Below, piece by piece: positions 26,226 to 35,190 of a stretch of DNA of 64,000 bases (within the stretch, counting starts at the first letter, position 1; each line of letters opens with the position of its first letter). This DNA comes from an uncultured Lachnospiraceae bacterium (GTDB lineage: Bacteria > Bacillota > Clostridia > Lachnospirales > Lachnospiraceae). The stretch spans positions 28,445 to 92,444 of the forward strand of contig CAJTNT010000012.1 of assembly GCA_910577785.1 (NCBI GenBank), in the 5' to 3' direction. The position numbers and the translations under genes were made by a program. The notes under the pieces were generated by a model. The model ran no database searches, was not told where the DNA came from, and saw only the letters and a program-made list of their open reading frames with translations.

Positions 26226-26241
26226 TATACCTTAGGGTATA
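26226..26241. promoter_or_regulatory. operator-like palindrome TATACC-TTAG-GGTATA
   Basis: Perfect 6+4+6 dyad. The shape resembles operators of CsoR/CstR-type or MerR-type repressors, but no such regulator is near and no intact gene follows on either side, so its target is unknown. Confidence 0.3.
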
Positions 26242-26336
26242 AAATATGAATTGTGATAAGCAGAGGCAGGTACAAAACGCCCCTGATATGAAATGCTCCG
26301 GATTCTCCGGATAAATTTGAAAATGGAAATATACTT

Positions 26337-26362
26337 GTAACTGTGAGGTACAGAACAGTTAC
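26337..26362. repeat. short inverted repeat GTAACTGT / ACAGTTAC
   Basis: Perfect 8-bp arms (26337-26344, 26355-26362) around a 10-base centre; sister to the repeat at 25264-25290. Confidence 0.5.
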
Positions 26363-26526
26363 GTAATCTCTCTAAAGTTTAATGAAAAAGTAGTTGGCTC
26401 CTTTCTGCCTGAGCCAGAACCTCATCTCTGTGCATAGTTATAACACACAATTTTTACCAAATCAATAGGAAAGGGTATATTTTTATAAAATTTATATATT
26501 TTTTAGAAAATAGATTAGAGTTCGAC

Positions 26527-26556
26527 TTGACGAGAGGCAAGGATATGTAATATACT
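26527..26556 (+). promoter_or_regulatory. promoter of mecA
   Basis: TTGACG (26527-26532) and TATACT (26551-26556) with 18-base spacing, 80 bases before the start codon. Confidence 0.65.
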
Positions 26557-26635
26557 TTGAGTACCAGAAAAGTTCAAGTGGTTTTAGAGACAGATTCCTG
26601 ATACAGCAATAGCAATTTGAAAAGGATGTGACTTT

Positions 26636-27424
26636 ATGAAAATAGAAAAAGTAAGTGAAAATCAGATTCGTTGTACGCTTACCAGGGAAGACCTGGCGGA
26701 CCGCCAGCTTAAGTTAAGCGAACTGGCTTATGGGACGGAAAAAGCGAAAATGTTGTTTCGGGACATGATGCAGCAGGCTGCTTATGAGTGTGGGTTTGAG
26801 GCAGAGGACATTCCCTTAATGATTGAGGCGATTCCGCTGTCTGCAGATACAATTATATTGATTATCACAAAGGTAGAATACCCGGAAGAGCTAGATACGC
26901 GTTTCTCCCAGTTTGCGCCAGGCGATATGGATTATGAAGCAAAAGAGGAATATACCGGAGAGGACACAGATAAAGTTTTCGAATCTGCCGGGGCAGACGA
27001 TATCCTGGATTTATTCCGCAAGATCCAGGAAGAGGCCAAGAAGGCAGCCGACAAGAAAGGCACAGACTTCATCCCCCTGGAAAAGGCCATCCAGAAGAAA
27101 CAGCCAGAGGCAGAAGAGCCGATTATCGTAGACATTACCAAGCTGTTCGTATTCGATAACCTAGATGAGGTAAACCGACTGGCACGGGTGCTGAAGGGAT
27201 ATTACAGGGGCTGCAATGTGTTATATAAGAACCATACAAATCGGAAATATTATCTGGTCATCAGTAAGAGCCAGCACACGCCAGAGGAATTTAACAAGGT
27301 ATGCAATATTTTAGCGGAGTATGCACATCAGGAACGCTACTCATTGGCCACCAGGGCTTATTTTGATGAACATTATGAATTAATACTGCGGGAAAATGCA
27401 TTACAGACCCTAAGCAAGATTTAA
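26636..27424 (+). CDS. mecA: adaptor protein MecA
   Basis: 262-residue adaptor that delivers substrates to the ClpC protease. The N-terminal substrate-binding part begins MKIEKVSENQIRCTLTREDL, followed by a Glu/Lys-rich linker (about residues 95-155) and the C-terminal ClpC-binding domain with VFDNLDEVNRLARVL and SLATRAYFDEHYEL. Length and domain order match Firmicutes MecA. It stands alone with promoter and terminator. Not to be confused with the methicillin-resistance gene of the same name. Confidence 0.93.
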   Translation: MKIEKVSENQIRCTLTREDLADRQLKLSELAYGTEKAKMLFRDMMQQAAYECGFEAEDIPLMIEAIPLSADTIILIITKVEYPEELDTRFSQFAPGDMDYEAKEEYTGEDTDKVFESAGADDILDLFRKIQEEAKKAADKKGTDFIPLEKAIQKKQPEAEEPIIVDITKLFVFDNLDEVNRLARVLKGYYRGCNVLYKNHTNRKYYLVISKSQHTPEEFNKVCNILAEYAHQERYSLATRAYFDEHYELILRENALQTLSKI

Positions 27425-27427
27425 CGC

Positions 27428-27459
27428 AAGCCCCTTGTGCTTTGGCATAAGGGGTTTTT
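27428..27459 (+). terminator. terminator of mecA
   Basis: AAGCCCCTTGTGC-TTTG-GCATAAGGGGTTTTT with one mismatch in the stem. Confidence 0.9.
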
Positions 27460-27598
27460 GTAATATGCGGCATTTGGGGAGCTAAAGCGGGCAGGCGGCT
27501 GCTGGGGCTGTATAGGGGGATTATGGGCATTTCGGAGGCTGGTTTGGATGCGGAAATTCATATGGCAGGATCGCAACGAACTTACATAGGAGGGCAAA

Positions 27599-29725
27599 AT
27601 GGCAGGAAATCATGATATGGATGAATTGGAACAGCTGATCCAGGAATTGGAGCAGCAAGAAAAAATTTTAGAAGCCCCTTCCAGTGAGGGCAGCAACGGC
27701 TCTGGGGCAAAATCTCTTTTCAGGGAGGGCAGCAACGGCTCTGGGGCGAAATCTCTTTTCAGGGAGGGCAGCAAGAGTTCCGGCTCGAAACCTTCTTTCG
27801 GAGAGAACAGTAAGGAGACTGGAGCAAAATCTTCTTCCAGGGATGACGGCAAGGAGGCCGGCCCGAAACCTCCTTACAAGGATAGGGACAAAGAGGCTGG
27901 CACCAAAGGAGCCTCCGGAGAGGACGGCGGCGGGCAGGCGCAGCGGCGGAAAGAGCCCGTATGGAAGAAACAGAAAAAACGCCAGAAGGGGCCGCTGATG
28001 CATATTGCGGCGGCAGCCGTTTTCGTCACAGTGGTGATCCTCATTGCGCTTGGCAGCGCTGTCATCAAGAAGTATAGCCCTACCAAGGAGCGGGCGGATT
28101 TAAGGGCATATTACCATATCCAGAACGAAGATGACATGGCAATCGTACTGGACGGGCAGATTCTGGAGGAAACGGCAAAATATTGGGATGGGCATGTCTA
28201 TCTGGACTATAAGACAGTACAGGAATATCTGAACCAGCGTTTTTATTGGGACAGCAATGAAAATCTACTGCGCTATACCACTGCCTCTGAACTGATTTCT
28301 GTGGATGCCGGGAGCCGGGATTATGAGGTTTCACGCAAAAAACAGAGCGAAGAATATGTGATTGTAAAAGTGGATGGGGAGCAGATGTACCTGGCTCTGG
28401 ATTTTGTCCAGAAATATACAAACCTGGATTTTGAAACCCATGAAATGCCAAACCGGGTGCGGATTACCGCCTCCTGGGGCAGCGTGCAGACGGCTGAGGC
28501 CCGGAAAAATACGGAGCTGCGTGTGCTGGGCGGCATCAAAAGCCCTATTGTGGCAGACGTCGAAAAAGGGGGCAGGCTGACCATCCTGGAACGGGGGGAA
28601 AACTGGAGCAGGGCTTATACCGGGGACGGGATGATTGGCTATGTGAAGAACAGCGGCCTTGGGGAAATCACCGAAGAAACGGTTTCCAGGGATTTTGAAG
28701 AAGAGGAATTTACCCATCTGTTAAAAGAAGGCCGGGTCAGCATGGGATGGCATCAGGTGACCAACCCAGAGGCAAACGAACGGGTAGGGAATGTGCTGCA
28801 GTCTACCAAGGGCATCAATGTCCTCTCTCCCACCTGGTTTTACCTCAATGACAATGAAGGAAATATTTACTCACTGGCCAGCAAGGAATATGTGGATTAC
28901 TGCCACCAGAATGACGTTGAAGTCTGGGCATTGTGCAGCAACCTGGAAAATGCCGATGCAGACAGTACGTATGTGCTGACCCACTCCTCTGTGCGCGACC
29001 ATCTGACAAACCAGATCATTGCCGCGGCGATTGAATATAACCTGGATGGGATTAACCTGGATTTTGAGGCATTGAGCGGGGAGGTCGGCGATGCATACAT
29101 CCAGTTTGTAAGGGAGCTTTCCCTGAAATGCAAGAACAACAGCCTTGTGCTGTCGGTTGACAATTATGTGCCTTCCAGCTATACCGCTTTCTATAACCGC
29201 GCGGAACAGGGCGTGTTTGCAGATTATGTGGTAATCATGGGGTATGATGAGTATACTAGGGATTCTGAAAATATCGGGCCTGTAGCCTCCCTTCCTTTTG
29301 TCCAAAAGGGGGTGGCGGATACCCTGGCGGAAGTCCCGGCCGAGCAAGTAATCCTGGGGATGCCTTTTTACAGCAGAGTGTGGGAGCTGACGCCCAAGGA
29401 AGACAGCGGAGAGGACGTTGCATCCGCCACGGAAGGATATATCCCCTATACCTTCACCTGTACGGAAGAAGGGATGCAGACCGTGGAGGACAGATACCTG
29501 TCTTATGGAGCAAAGGCTTCCTGGTCAGCGGAAGCCGGGCAGGAGGTCGTGGAATACGAAAGCCCCGAAGAAGGGAAGAATTATAAGATTTGGATTGAAA
29601 ATGAGAAATCCCTGGAAGAAAAGCTGAAAGTCATGCGCGAAAATGGACTGGCCGGGGCAGCTTACTGGAAGCTGGGGCTGGAAAGGGAAAGCGCCTGGGA
29701 AACCATTATTAAATATGTGAATTAA
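27599..29725 (+). CDS. membrane-anchored glycoside hydrolase family 18 protein with SH3 domain
   Basis: 708 residues. A cytoplasmic low-complexity segment (about 1-140) contains 13-residue repeats (EGSNGSGAKSLFR), encoded by 39-bp DNA units at 27682-27798; a membrane helix lies at about 140-163. Outside are an amine-oxidase-N-like/stalk domain, a bacterial SH3 domain (about 310-365, ELRVLGGIKSPIVADVEKGG) and a GH18 barrel with the catalytic DGINLDFEAL (DxxDxDxE type) and VIMGYDEY. The family includes spore cortex-lytic SleL/YaaH and peptidoglycan N-acetylglucosaminidases, so the likely substrate is cell-wall glycan. Start follows TAGGAGG. Confidence 0.9.
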   Translation: MAGNHDMDELEQLIQELEQQEKILEAPSSEGSNGSGAKSLFREGSNGSGAKSLFREGSKSSGSKPSFGENSKETGAKSSSRDDGKEAGPKPPYKDRDKEAGTKGASGEDGGGQAQRRKEPVWKKQKKRQKGPLMHIAAAAVFVTVVILIALGSAVIKKYSPTKERADLRAYYHIQNEDDMAIVLDGQILEETAKYWDGHVYLDYKTVQEYLNQRFYWDSNENLLRYTTASELISVDAGSRDYEVSRKKQSEEYVIVKVDGEQMYLALDFVQKYTNLDFETHEMPNRVRITASWGSVQTAEARKNTELRVLGGIKSPIVADVEKGGRLTILERGENWSRAYTGDGMIGYVKNSGLGEITEETVSRDFEEEEFTHLLKEGRVSMGWHQVTNPEANERVGNVLQSTKGINVLSPTWFYLNDNEGNIYSLASKEYVDYCHQNDVEVWALCSNLENADADSTYVLTHSSVRDHLTNQIIAAAIEYNLDGINLDFEALSGEVGDAYIQFVRELSLKCKNNSLVLSVDNYVPSSYTAFYNRAEQGVFADYVVIMGYDEYTRDSENIGPVASLPFVQKGVADTLAEVPAEQVILGMPFYSRVWELTPKEDSGEDVASATEGYIPYTFTCTEEGMQTVEDRYLSYGAKASWSAEAGQEVVEYESPEEGKNYKIWIENEKSLEEKLKVMRENGLAGAAYWKLGLERESAWETIIKYVN

Positions 29726-29727
29726 AG

Positions 29728-29767
29728 AAACAGCTGCTGCATAGGAAACTACGCAGCAGCTGTTTTT
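29728..29767. terminator. bidirectional terminator
   Basis: AAACAGCTGCTGC / GCAGCAGCTGTTT, perfect 13-bp stem with T-runs on both strands, between convergent genes. Confidence 0.93.
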
Positions 29768-29803
29768 ATCTGATCCTAACATGGCGCTCCATACGCCGCA
29801 CTT

Positions 29804-32800
29804 TTATTTCCGGATCGTAACGCTCTTCGTCTTACTATATTTTCCGTATACTTTAGCGCCTTTGGAATCAACCTTATAAGCCCTTACTTTGATGTAGTAT
29901 TTCTGGCCTTTTTTCAGCTTCGTCAAAACGGCCTTGCCAGTTGTCTTGACAGACACGTTCTTCTTGTTCTTCTTGAACTTGCTGTCTGTCGCATATGTAA
30001 GCTGATATCCCTTGGCGCCGCTGACCTTCTTCACAATCACTTCGCATTTCTTGGATTTCTTGTTCTTGGCGCTCTTTACTGCGGAAGTTGCTACGGTTAC
30101 TTTCTTCCATTTTGCCTTCAGGGTGATGTTGGAAGTTACTTTTGTCTTGAAGTTAAACTTCTTGCTGCCCTTATACCATCCCAGGAAGGTATATTTTGCC
30201 CTGGTGGTCTTGGGCTTGGAAACGGTCTTGCCAGGCTGTACCTTCTTGCTGGAAACCTTGGAGCCGCCGTTGCTGTCAAACTTCACGGTAACCGTTGTAG
30301 CCTTCCAACGTGCCGTCAGGGTAATGTTGGAGGTAACAGCCTTATTGAAGTCATATTTTACATTGCCGAGATACCAGCCTTCGAATGAGTAGCCGCTCCT
30401 GGTTGGGTTAGCCGGCCTGGCAACTTTATCGCCTTCAGCGACGCTAACAGCCTTGACAGAAGAGCCGCCTTTGCTATCAAATTTTACAGCGTAGTAAGCA
30501 GCCTCTTTCTTAGCCACTGTAACCTGGAAAGTTTTGTGCCTTACCTGGTCGCGCACGGTAGCATTGCCTGCTACGGTAATGGTTGCCGTCAGCTCTACAA
30601 CAGCGTCCCCTTCTGCATTTGAAGGCCTGGTCACCTTCCCGTCAGAAGTGAGGACTGCCTCATTGGAGGATGCCCATGTTACGGACGCCCCATTGGAAGT
30701 CTGGGACGGCAGGGTAATATCAGCTGCCAGTGGGTTGGAGGTATCTATCGTCAGTTCCTCAGCTGCCGCATCTGCCTTATCAACAAAATCTTTTGCTGCC
30801 GCCGCATAGGAAGCATCCCATTTTAACCGCAGGTTGTTGTATTCTTCTGCTGTAATCGGCATAATCGTACCGTGGCTGGCATCCGGCTCCGGCATGGAGT
30901 AAAGGGTCGTGCCATTAACAGATGCCGCTTTATCTGTGCCAAGCACATGGAAGCTTCCGGTTGTAATATCGTCAGAAAGCCCTGGGAAAATTGTCTTGCC
31001 TGTCGCGTCTGCAGCAAGGCAGTAAACTTCATTGCCCGTCAAGCTAAAGCCCTTTAATGCGGCAATCTTCTTGGCATTTTCCACATCCTCGTCATTAATC
31101 TTGAAGATGCATCCGCCTTCGATCTGCCCGCCGGAAACATCAAGGGAATTCTCATTTACCAGCTCCCAGCTCTTAGAAGTCAGGGACCTGCTCCTCTCGC
31201 AGAAAATACGCTTGCTAGGCGTACCATTCACGGTCTCCCCAGCCTCGTTCTTGGTATAGCGGTAATAGTAATCGCCAACTTTGATTACAGTCGTGTCAAT
31301 TACAGAGCCAGACTGCTCAATCCATACCTGTGCCTCGGAGAAATTATAGAAATCTCTGGTAGTCGCATAGTAAAGCCTCTGCTTGCCATATCCGTCATCC
31401 CCTGTCTTGGACGCCCAGAATACAACATATTGGCCTGTCTCATCATCCCAGTATGCCTCCGGCGCCCAGGTACATCCCGCATCGTGCCTTGCAACCTTGC
31501 ATTCCCTCTGGTCGCTCCAGTTCACGAGATCCGTGGACTCCCATACCATAATCTTCTGGCTGCCGCTTACCTGGTTCTCATTCCAGCCCTGGCCTGGGTA
31601 GTCCACGCCATCCTGTTTAATCCCTGCCACGGTCAAATCGGTAGCAATCAGGTAGAACCTGTCGCCCTCTGGGGAACGGATAATAAACGGGTCGCGCAAG
31701 CCATGGGTCCCTAATTTGGATTCCAATACAAACTGGCCGTTATTCAGCGCGGTAAAATTCAGGCCGTCCTCACTGATTCCGAAATAGATACGCTCATCCT
31801 TAATATTCGTATATGGGAAGTAAGCAAAAATGTAATCCGTAGTTACCGGCTTTTCAATCGCCTTCTTGACGGTACATTCAAACTTTTTCTCTATAACCGC
31901 ACTATTATTCTCAAGCTTTGCCGTTAATGTCACCTTGGTATCCTGCGGCTGCCTTGAAACAACACCTGGGAGGATACTGCCGCTGGCAGTCGTCTTGATT
32001 ACAGACTCATCCGAAGACTTCCAGGTAATCTTGGAACCATTTGCCCCTAAGTTCGGAAGGGAAATATTGCCACGGATATCATTCATATTTGGGATATTAA
32101 GGCTATCCGCATCCATCTGCGCAAGGCTCTCGTCTGTAGCATTTCCAAGAACCGTAAATGCCAATGCCTTATTGGCAGAAATCCCATTCCTCTCCACTGT
32201 GGCGGTCATTGTCACAGCCGTATCCAGCAACGGCACGGTAACCTTGCCTTCTGCGCTTATCACAGAAGGATTGCTGCTCACCCATTTGGTGATATTGCCT
32301 TCCCTGTTTTTATTGCCGATGGTAGTCTTCGTGGGAAGTACCAAATCCGCTTTGATTTCATCCTTAGAAACATTTGTGCCCAGGCAGTCTGTCTCAGCCA
32401 GATTGATATCCTTTGCCGTGAAATCACTGGAAGACAGGCTGTCTAACATCTCTTCAATATCAGCCTGCAGCTCTGTTACTTCCCCGTCAGACAGAGCCTT
32501 ATTGTAAATACGGAAATCCGCAACGGAACCTTTGAACTTGGGATCTTTGGGATACAAGGACCATCCCATATAGCCATCCATGCCGTCACCAGAAGTCATT
32601 AACCCCTGAAGCGTCGTGCCTTTGGCATTACCATCCTCCATATTAATGCTGTTCTGCTTCTGCCCGTTCAGATAGAAGGTAAAATCCTTTGTAGTATCCG
32701 AATAGGTAGCTGTTATGTTCTGCCAAACGCCCTCGTCTAATGCCTTATCTCCGCCAATAACAGATTCATAGTCCCAGCCATTGCCACCGCTGTCCGGCAC

Positions 32801-33250
32801 GAAGCCCACGCCGCCGCGCAGCGCACGGTTCTGGTTGGAGCAGCCTGTGATATACATATAACGTTTATTCGAGCTTCCTAATGCCCACATCCAGGAGGAC
32901 TGGACATTTGTCGTAACTTTTACAAGCATATTTATGGTAACTGCTGTCATATCCGAACTGATTGTCCCATCCGGAATCTTCACATACCCCCCCTTCAGGT
33001 TCAGCACGTCAACCCCATCAATTTCCGCACTCTCCACTGCGTCAACGATGGCTCCGCTATGGCTGTTGCCTGTCAGGTCCTTTACCGTCCCATCGTCATT
33101 CATCGTCATGTCCCAATGCATAACCATACTGCCATCCGTAGAAGCTGCCGCCTGTACGCTGCACAATCCGTTCACTGGCAGCATCGTTACCGCCATTGCG
33201 GCTACTGTCAAGCCTGCAATGGCGGACTTAAAATACCTTGCTAGTTTCAT
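29804..33250 (-). CDS. secreted multidomain glycoside hydrolase (GH43-like) with LamG and InlB-type repeats
   Basis: 1148 residues. Signal peptide (about 1-35, cleaved after VQAAA); LamG/concanavalin-like domain (about 40-260, GHSHSGAIV-type start and SVADFRIYNKALSDGEV); two atrophied Ig-like (Big) segments (about 280-470); a five-blade GH43-like domain (about 475-820) with GLRDPFIIRSPEGDRFYLIA, WAPEAYWDDETGQYVVFWAS and GGCIFK; another Ig-like segment; two InlB/Listeria-Bacteroides repeats (VKFDSKGG...GWYLGN and VKFDSNGG...GWYKGS); and a Lys-rich fibronectin-like C-terminus. No sorting signal. It probably attacks arabinose- or xylose-containing polysaccharide outside the cell and binds the surface by its basic C-terminus; substrate unproven. 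Start follows AAAGGAGGG. Confidence 0.9.
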   Translation of the reverse strand: MKLARYFKSAIAGLTVAAMAVTMLPVNGLCSVQAAASTDGSMVMHWDMTMNDDGTVKDLTGNSHSGAIVDAVESAEIDGVDVLNLKGGYVKIPDGTISSDMTAVTINMLVKVTTNVQSSWMWALGSSNKRYMYITGCSNQNRALRGGVGFVPDSGGNGWDYESVIGGDKALDEGVWQNITATYSDTTKDFTFYLNGQKQNSINMEDGNAKGTTLQGLMTSGDGMDGYMGWSLYPKDPKFKGSVADFRIYNKALSDGEVTELQADIEEMLDSLSSSDFTAKDINLAETDCLGTNVSKDEIKADLVLPTKTTIGNKNREGNITKWVSSNPSVISAEGKVTVPLLDTAVTMTATVERNGISANKALAFTVLGNATDESLAQMDADSLNIPNMNDIRGNISLPNLGANGSKITWKSSDESVIKTTASGSILPGVVSRQPQDTKVTLTAKLENNSAVIEKKFECTVKKAIEKPVTTDYIFAYFPYTNIKDERIYFGISEDGLNFTALNNGQFVLESKLGTHGLRDPFIIRSPEGDRFYLIATDLTVAGIKQDGVDYPGQGWNENQVSGSQKIMVWESTDLVNWSDQRECKVARHDAGCTWAPEAYWDDETGQYVVFWASKTGDDGYGKQRLYYATTRDFYNFSEAQVWIEQSGSVIDTTVIKVGDYYYRYTKNEAGETVNGTPSKRIFCERSRSLTSKSWELVNENSLDVSGGQIEGGCIFKINDEDVENAKKIAALKGFSLTGNEVYCLAADATGKTIFPGLSDDITTGSFHVLGTDKAASVNGTTLYSMPEPDASHGTIMPITAEEYNNLRLKWDASYAAAAKDFVDKADAAAEELTIDTSNPLAADITLPSQTSNGASVTWASSNEAVLTSDGKVTRPSNAEGDAVVELTATITVAGNATVRDQVRHKTFQVTVAKKEAAYYAVKFDSKGGSSVKAVSVAEGDKVARPANPTRSGYSFEGWYLGNVKYDFNKAVTSNITLTARWKATTVTVKFDSNGGSKVSSKKVQPGKTVSKPKTTRAKYTFLGWYKGSKKFNFKTKVTSNITLKAKWKKVTVATSAVKSAKNKKSKKCEVIVKKVSGAKGYQLTYATDSKFKKNKKNVSVKTTGKAVLTKLKKGQKYYIKVRAYKVDSKGAKVYGKYSKTKSVTIRK

Positions 33251-33313
33251 TCTTTGCCCTCCTTTATAATTTTAGTGGCCTGTCCTTTTGAAAACATAGG
33301 CCTTACATTGCTT

Positions 33314-33343
33314 ATTATAACATAAAATGCTGGGCAGATGCAA
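33314..33343 (-). promoter_or_regulatory. promoter of the GH43-like gene
   Basis: On the minus strand TTGCAT (33338-33343) and TATAAT (33314-33319) with 18-base spacing. Confidence 0.7.
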
Positions 33344-33532
33344 TCTACTTTTATACAATTCGCACAAAAATTGCCCGAATAAACACTCTGCCCCTTTGCC
33401 GAACAGACGGATTGAAACAGACTGTATGGAACACTTTACTTTCCCATTTGCTGCATTCAGATGTCCCGTTACAACATTTTAAAAGGTTTTTGGATAATCC
33501 TGCCGATAAAACTAATGAGAGAGGTGGGAAAA

Positions 33533-34396
33533 TTGAATGTAGCAATCTGTGATAATGAAGGCCACACGCGCAGCTTCATCCGCAGGCTGGTGCAGAGCCA
33601 ACAGGCGAGCTGCCAGATTCAGGAGTTCTCCTCTGGACAGAAACTGCTGCAGGCGATGGATGGAGCAGAGGAATGGCCGGATATTCTGTTTTTGGGCATG
33701 GATGGCAAAGATGTCAAGGACGGCACGGATCGCATGGATGGCAGAAACGCCAAGGACGGCACGGATCGCATGGATGGCAGAGACGCTAGGGACGGCACGG
33801 GTAACATAGCTGGCAGAGACAGCATAGACGGCCTGTCTGTTGCACATAGGCTGCGGGAGCGGCTTAGGGAACGCCAGGAGCCTGTGTGGGGCAGCCTGCC
33901 CCTTCTAATTTTTGTGACAGGCCACCCAGAAAATATGCGGGAGGCTTTCGAGGTAAATGCGTTCCAGGTTCTGATTAAACCTTTGCAGGAGGCAGAGTTC
34001 TGCAAAGTGTTTGCACAGGCGGCGCAGGAATATGGGCGGCTGGCCGCACAGAGGCCGCGAAAGCATAAAGAAATTCTGGTACGCAGCCAGAGTACAACGC
34101 GGAACGTGCGGGCAGAGGATATTTACTATGTGGAAAGCAGCAACCGCAAGGTCATCTTATGCCTGGAACGGGAAAAGCTGGAGTACTATGACAAAATCAG
34201 CGATTTGGAGCTGGAGCTGGGGGAAGGGTTTTTCCGGATCCATAGGGGGTTTTTAGTAAATATGAGGTATGTGGAGCAGTACAGCCGCACGGAGGTACGC
34301 ATGAAAAACGGGGACGCCTTGCTGATTTCCAAGTATAAATACCAGGATTTTGCAAAGGCGTATCTAAAATATGTCTCAATAGAGAATGCGGGATAG
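33533..34396 (+). CDS. LytTR-type response regulator with repeat insertion and no acceptor Asp
   Basis: 287 residues. N-terminal receiver (LNVAICDNEGHTRSFIRR) and C-terminal LytTR DNA-binding domain (ILVRSQSTTRNVRAEDIYYVES ... FFRIHRGFLVNMRYV, cut here). Where the phosphorylated Asp would be, the strand reads ILFLGMDG instead of a normal LFLDI, and directly after it 36 residues are inserted, encoded by three 36-bp repeats. The conserved DGLSVA-helix then resumes and the Lys (LIKPL) is kept. Translation most likely begins with TTG 33533 behind GAGAGGTGGG; ATG 33515 is possible. No histidine kinase is adjacent. Output may be independent of phosphorylation. Confidence 0.85.
   Translation: MNVAICDNEGHTRSFIRRLVQSQQASCQIQEFSSGQKLLQAMDGAEEWPDILFLGMDGKDVKDGTDRMDGRNAKDGTDRMDGRDARDGTGNIAGRDSIDGLSVAHRLRERLRERQEPVWGSLPLLIFVTGHPENMREAFEVNAFQVLIKPLQEAEFCKVFAQAAQEYGRLAAQRPRKHKEILVRSQSTTRNVRAEDIYYVESSNRKVILCLEREKLEYYDKISDLELELGEGFFRIHRGFLVNMRYVEQYSRTEVRMKNGDALLISKYKYQDFAKAYLKYVSIENAG
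33722..33829. repeat. three 36-bp tandem repeats inside the response regulator gene
   Basis: Units 33722-33757, 33758-33793 and 33794-33829 begin GGCACGGATCGCATGGATGG; the first two are nearly identical and the third is diverged. They encode GTDRMDGRNAKD-like blocks. Confidence 0.9.
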
Positions 34397-34518
34397 CTGG
34401 CATAACCTATTCTGTTTTGTTGGGCAGCTATGATAGAAGATTTGCAATTGTGGGGTATTTAGAGGCATTGTATGAGAACTAATAAAATTAAATTTATATC
34501 ACTATGGAGGTAGGATCA

Positions 34519-35175
34519 ATGAGAATGACAGACCGCGTATTAAATGCATCTGCCCTGAGTTCAGGGCTTGCCGTCAACAATGTTTCCCTGGTGAACCAGC
34601 TGGGGAAAAACCGCCAGGACAGCCTGCTGGACGCCCTGGAGAAGGGCAGCGGCGCCAGTACGGGCAAGAAGGAAAACTACAGCAAATTGAGAAAGGCAGC
34701 AGAACAGCTTGCCCAAAGAACCGAGGAATTGGCCAAAGAAGGGGAAGATTCTATTTTTGCGAGAGCCAAGGCAAGCGGTGACAGAGAAGAACTCAGCCAA
34801 AGCCTGCAGGAATTTGCAAAGAATTACAACGATACGCTGAAACGCCTGCGGGGTACGGGAGCTCCATTGGACGTCTATTACAGCCAGATGCTGCAGGAGG
34901 CAGCGAAGGATAACAGCAAGGCGCTGGCAGGAGTAGGGATTACCTTTGGCCGGGACGGGAGCATGCAGATTGCGAAGGAGGCTCTGGAGAAGGCGGACCT
35001 AGAGGAACTGGAGAGCTTATTCGGCGCATCCGGCAGCTTTTCTTCGAAGGTGACATTCCTGGCAGGGCGGATTTCCGGGAACGCGCAGGCAAACGAAGAA
35101 AGTTCCTCCAGCCAGTATGACGCATCCGGGCACTCTTATGCGGCTTACAGCAATCTGTATGATAACTGGGGATAG
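34519..35175 (+). CDS. FliD C-terminal-like protein
   Basis: 218 residues, soluble. Coiled-coil N-terminal half (SKLRKAAEQLAQRTEELAKEG) and a C-terminal half resembling the end of flagellar cap protein FliD: LAGVGITFGRDGSMQI, then a Leu/Glu helix, SLFGASGSFSSKVTFLA and ISGNAQANEESS. The start at 34519 follows TATGGAGG. It lacks the large FliD head domains and no flagellar genes are near. Free-standing homologues of this kind may be anti- or chaperone-like partners, but this is a guess. The downstream hairpin repeat (35191-35287) may mark the end of its transcript. Confidence 0.6.
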   Translation: MRMTDRVLNASALSSGLAVNNVSLVNQLGKNRQDSLLDALEKGSGASTGKKENYSKLRKAAEQLAQRTEELAKEGEDSIFARAKASGDREELSQSLQEFAKNYNDTLKRLRGTGAPLDVYYSQMLQEAAKDNSKALAGVGITFGRDGSMQIAKEALEKADLEELESLFGASGSFSSKVTFLAGRISGNAQANEESSSSQYDASGHSYAAYSNLYDNWG

Positions 35176-35190
35176 GAAAGAGGCAACGCC

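Larger units (their letters stand above)
25675..26526. other. gene-free stretch rich in small palindromes
   Basis: About 0.85 kb without a recognisable gene. Minus-strand frames of 74-95 codons exist at 25906-26221 but match nothing I know and lack ribosome sites. Perfect small hairpins are dense: TTCCGAAAG/CTTTCGGAA (about 25849-25877), GGGGCGT-AATG-ACGCCCC (about 26007-26024), GGCCAAAATTGGCC (about 26105) and CTGGCA/TGCCAG (about 26141-26157). A 16-bp operator-like palindrome follows at 26226-26241. This could be a structured RNA on the minus strand or a decayed gene with its old control site. Confidence 0.3.

Noticed and set aside
33722..33829. CRISPR-like repeat
   Set aside because: In-frame coding tandem repeats inside a response regulator gene, without spacers.
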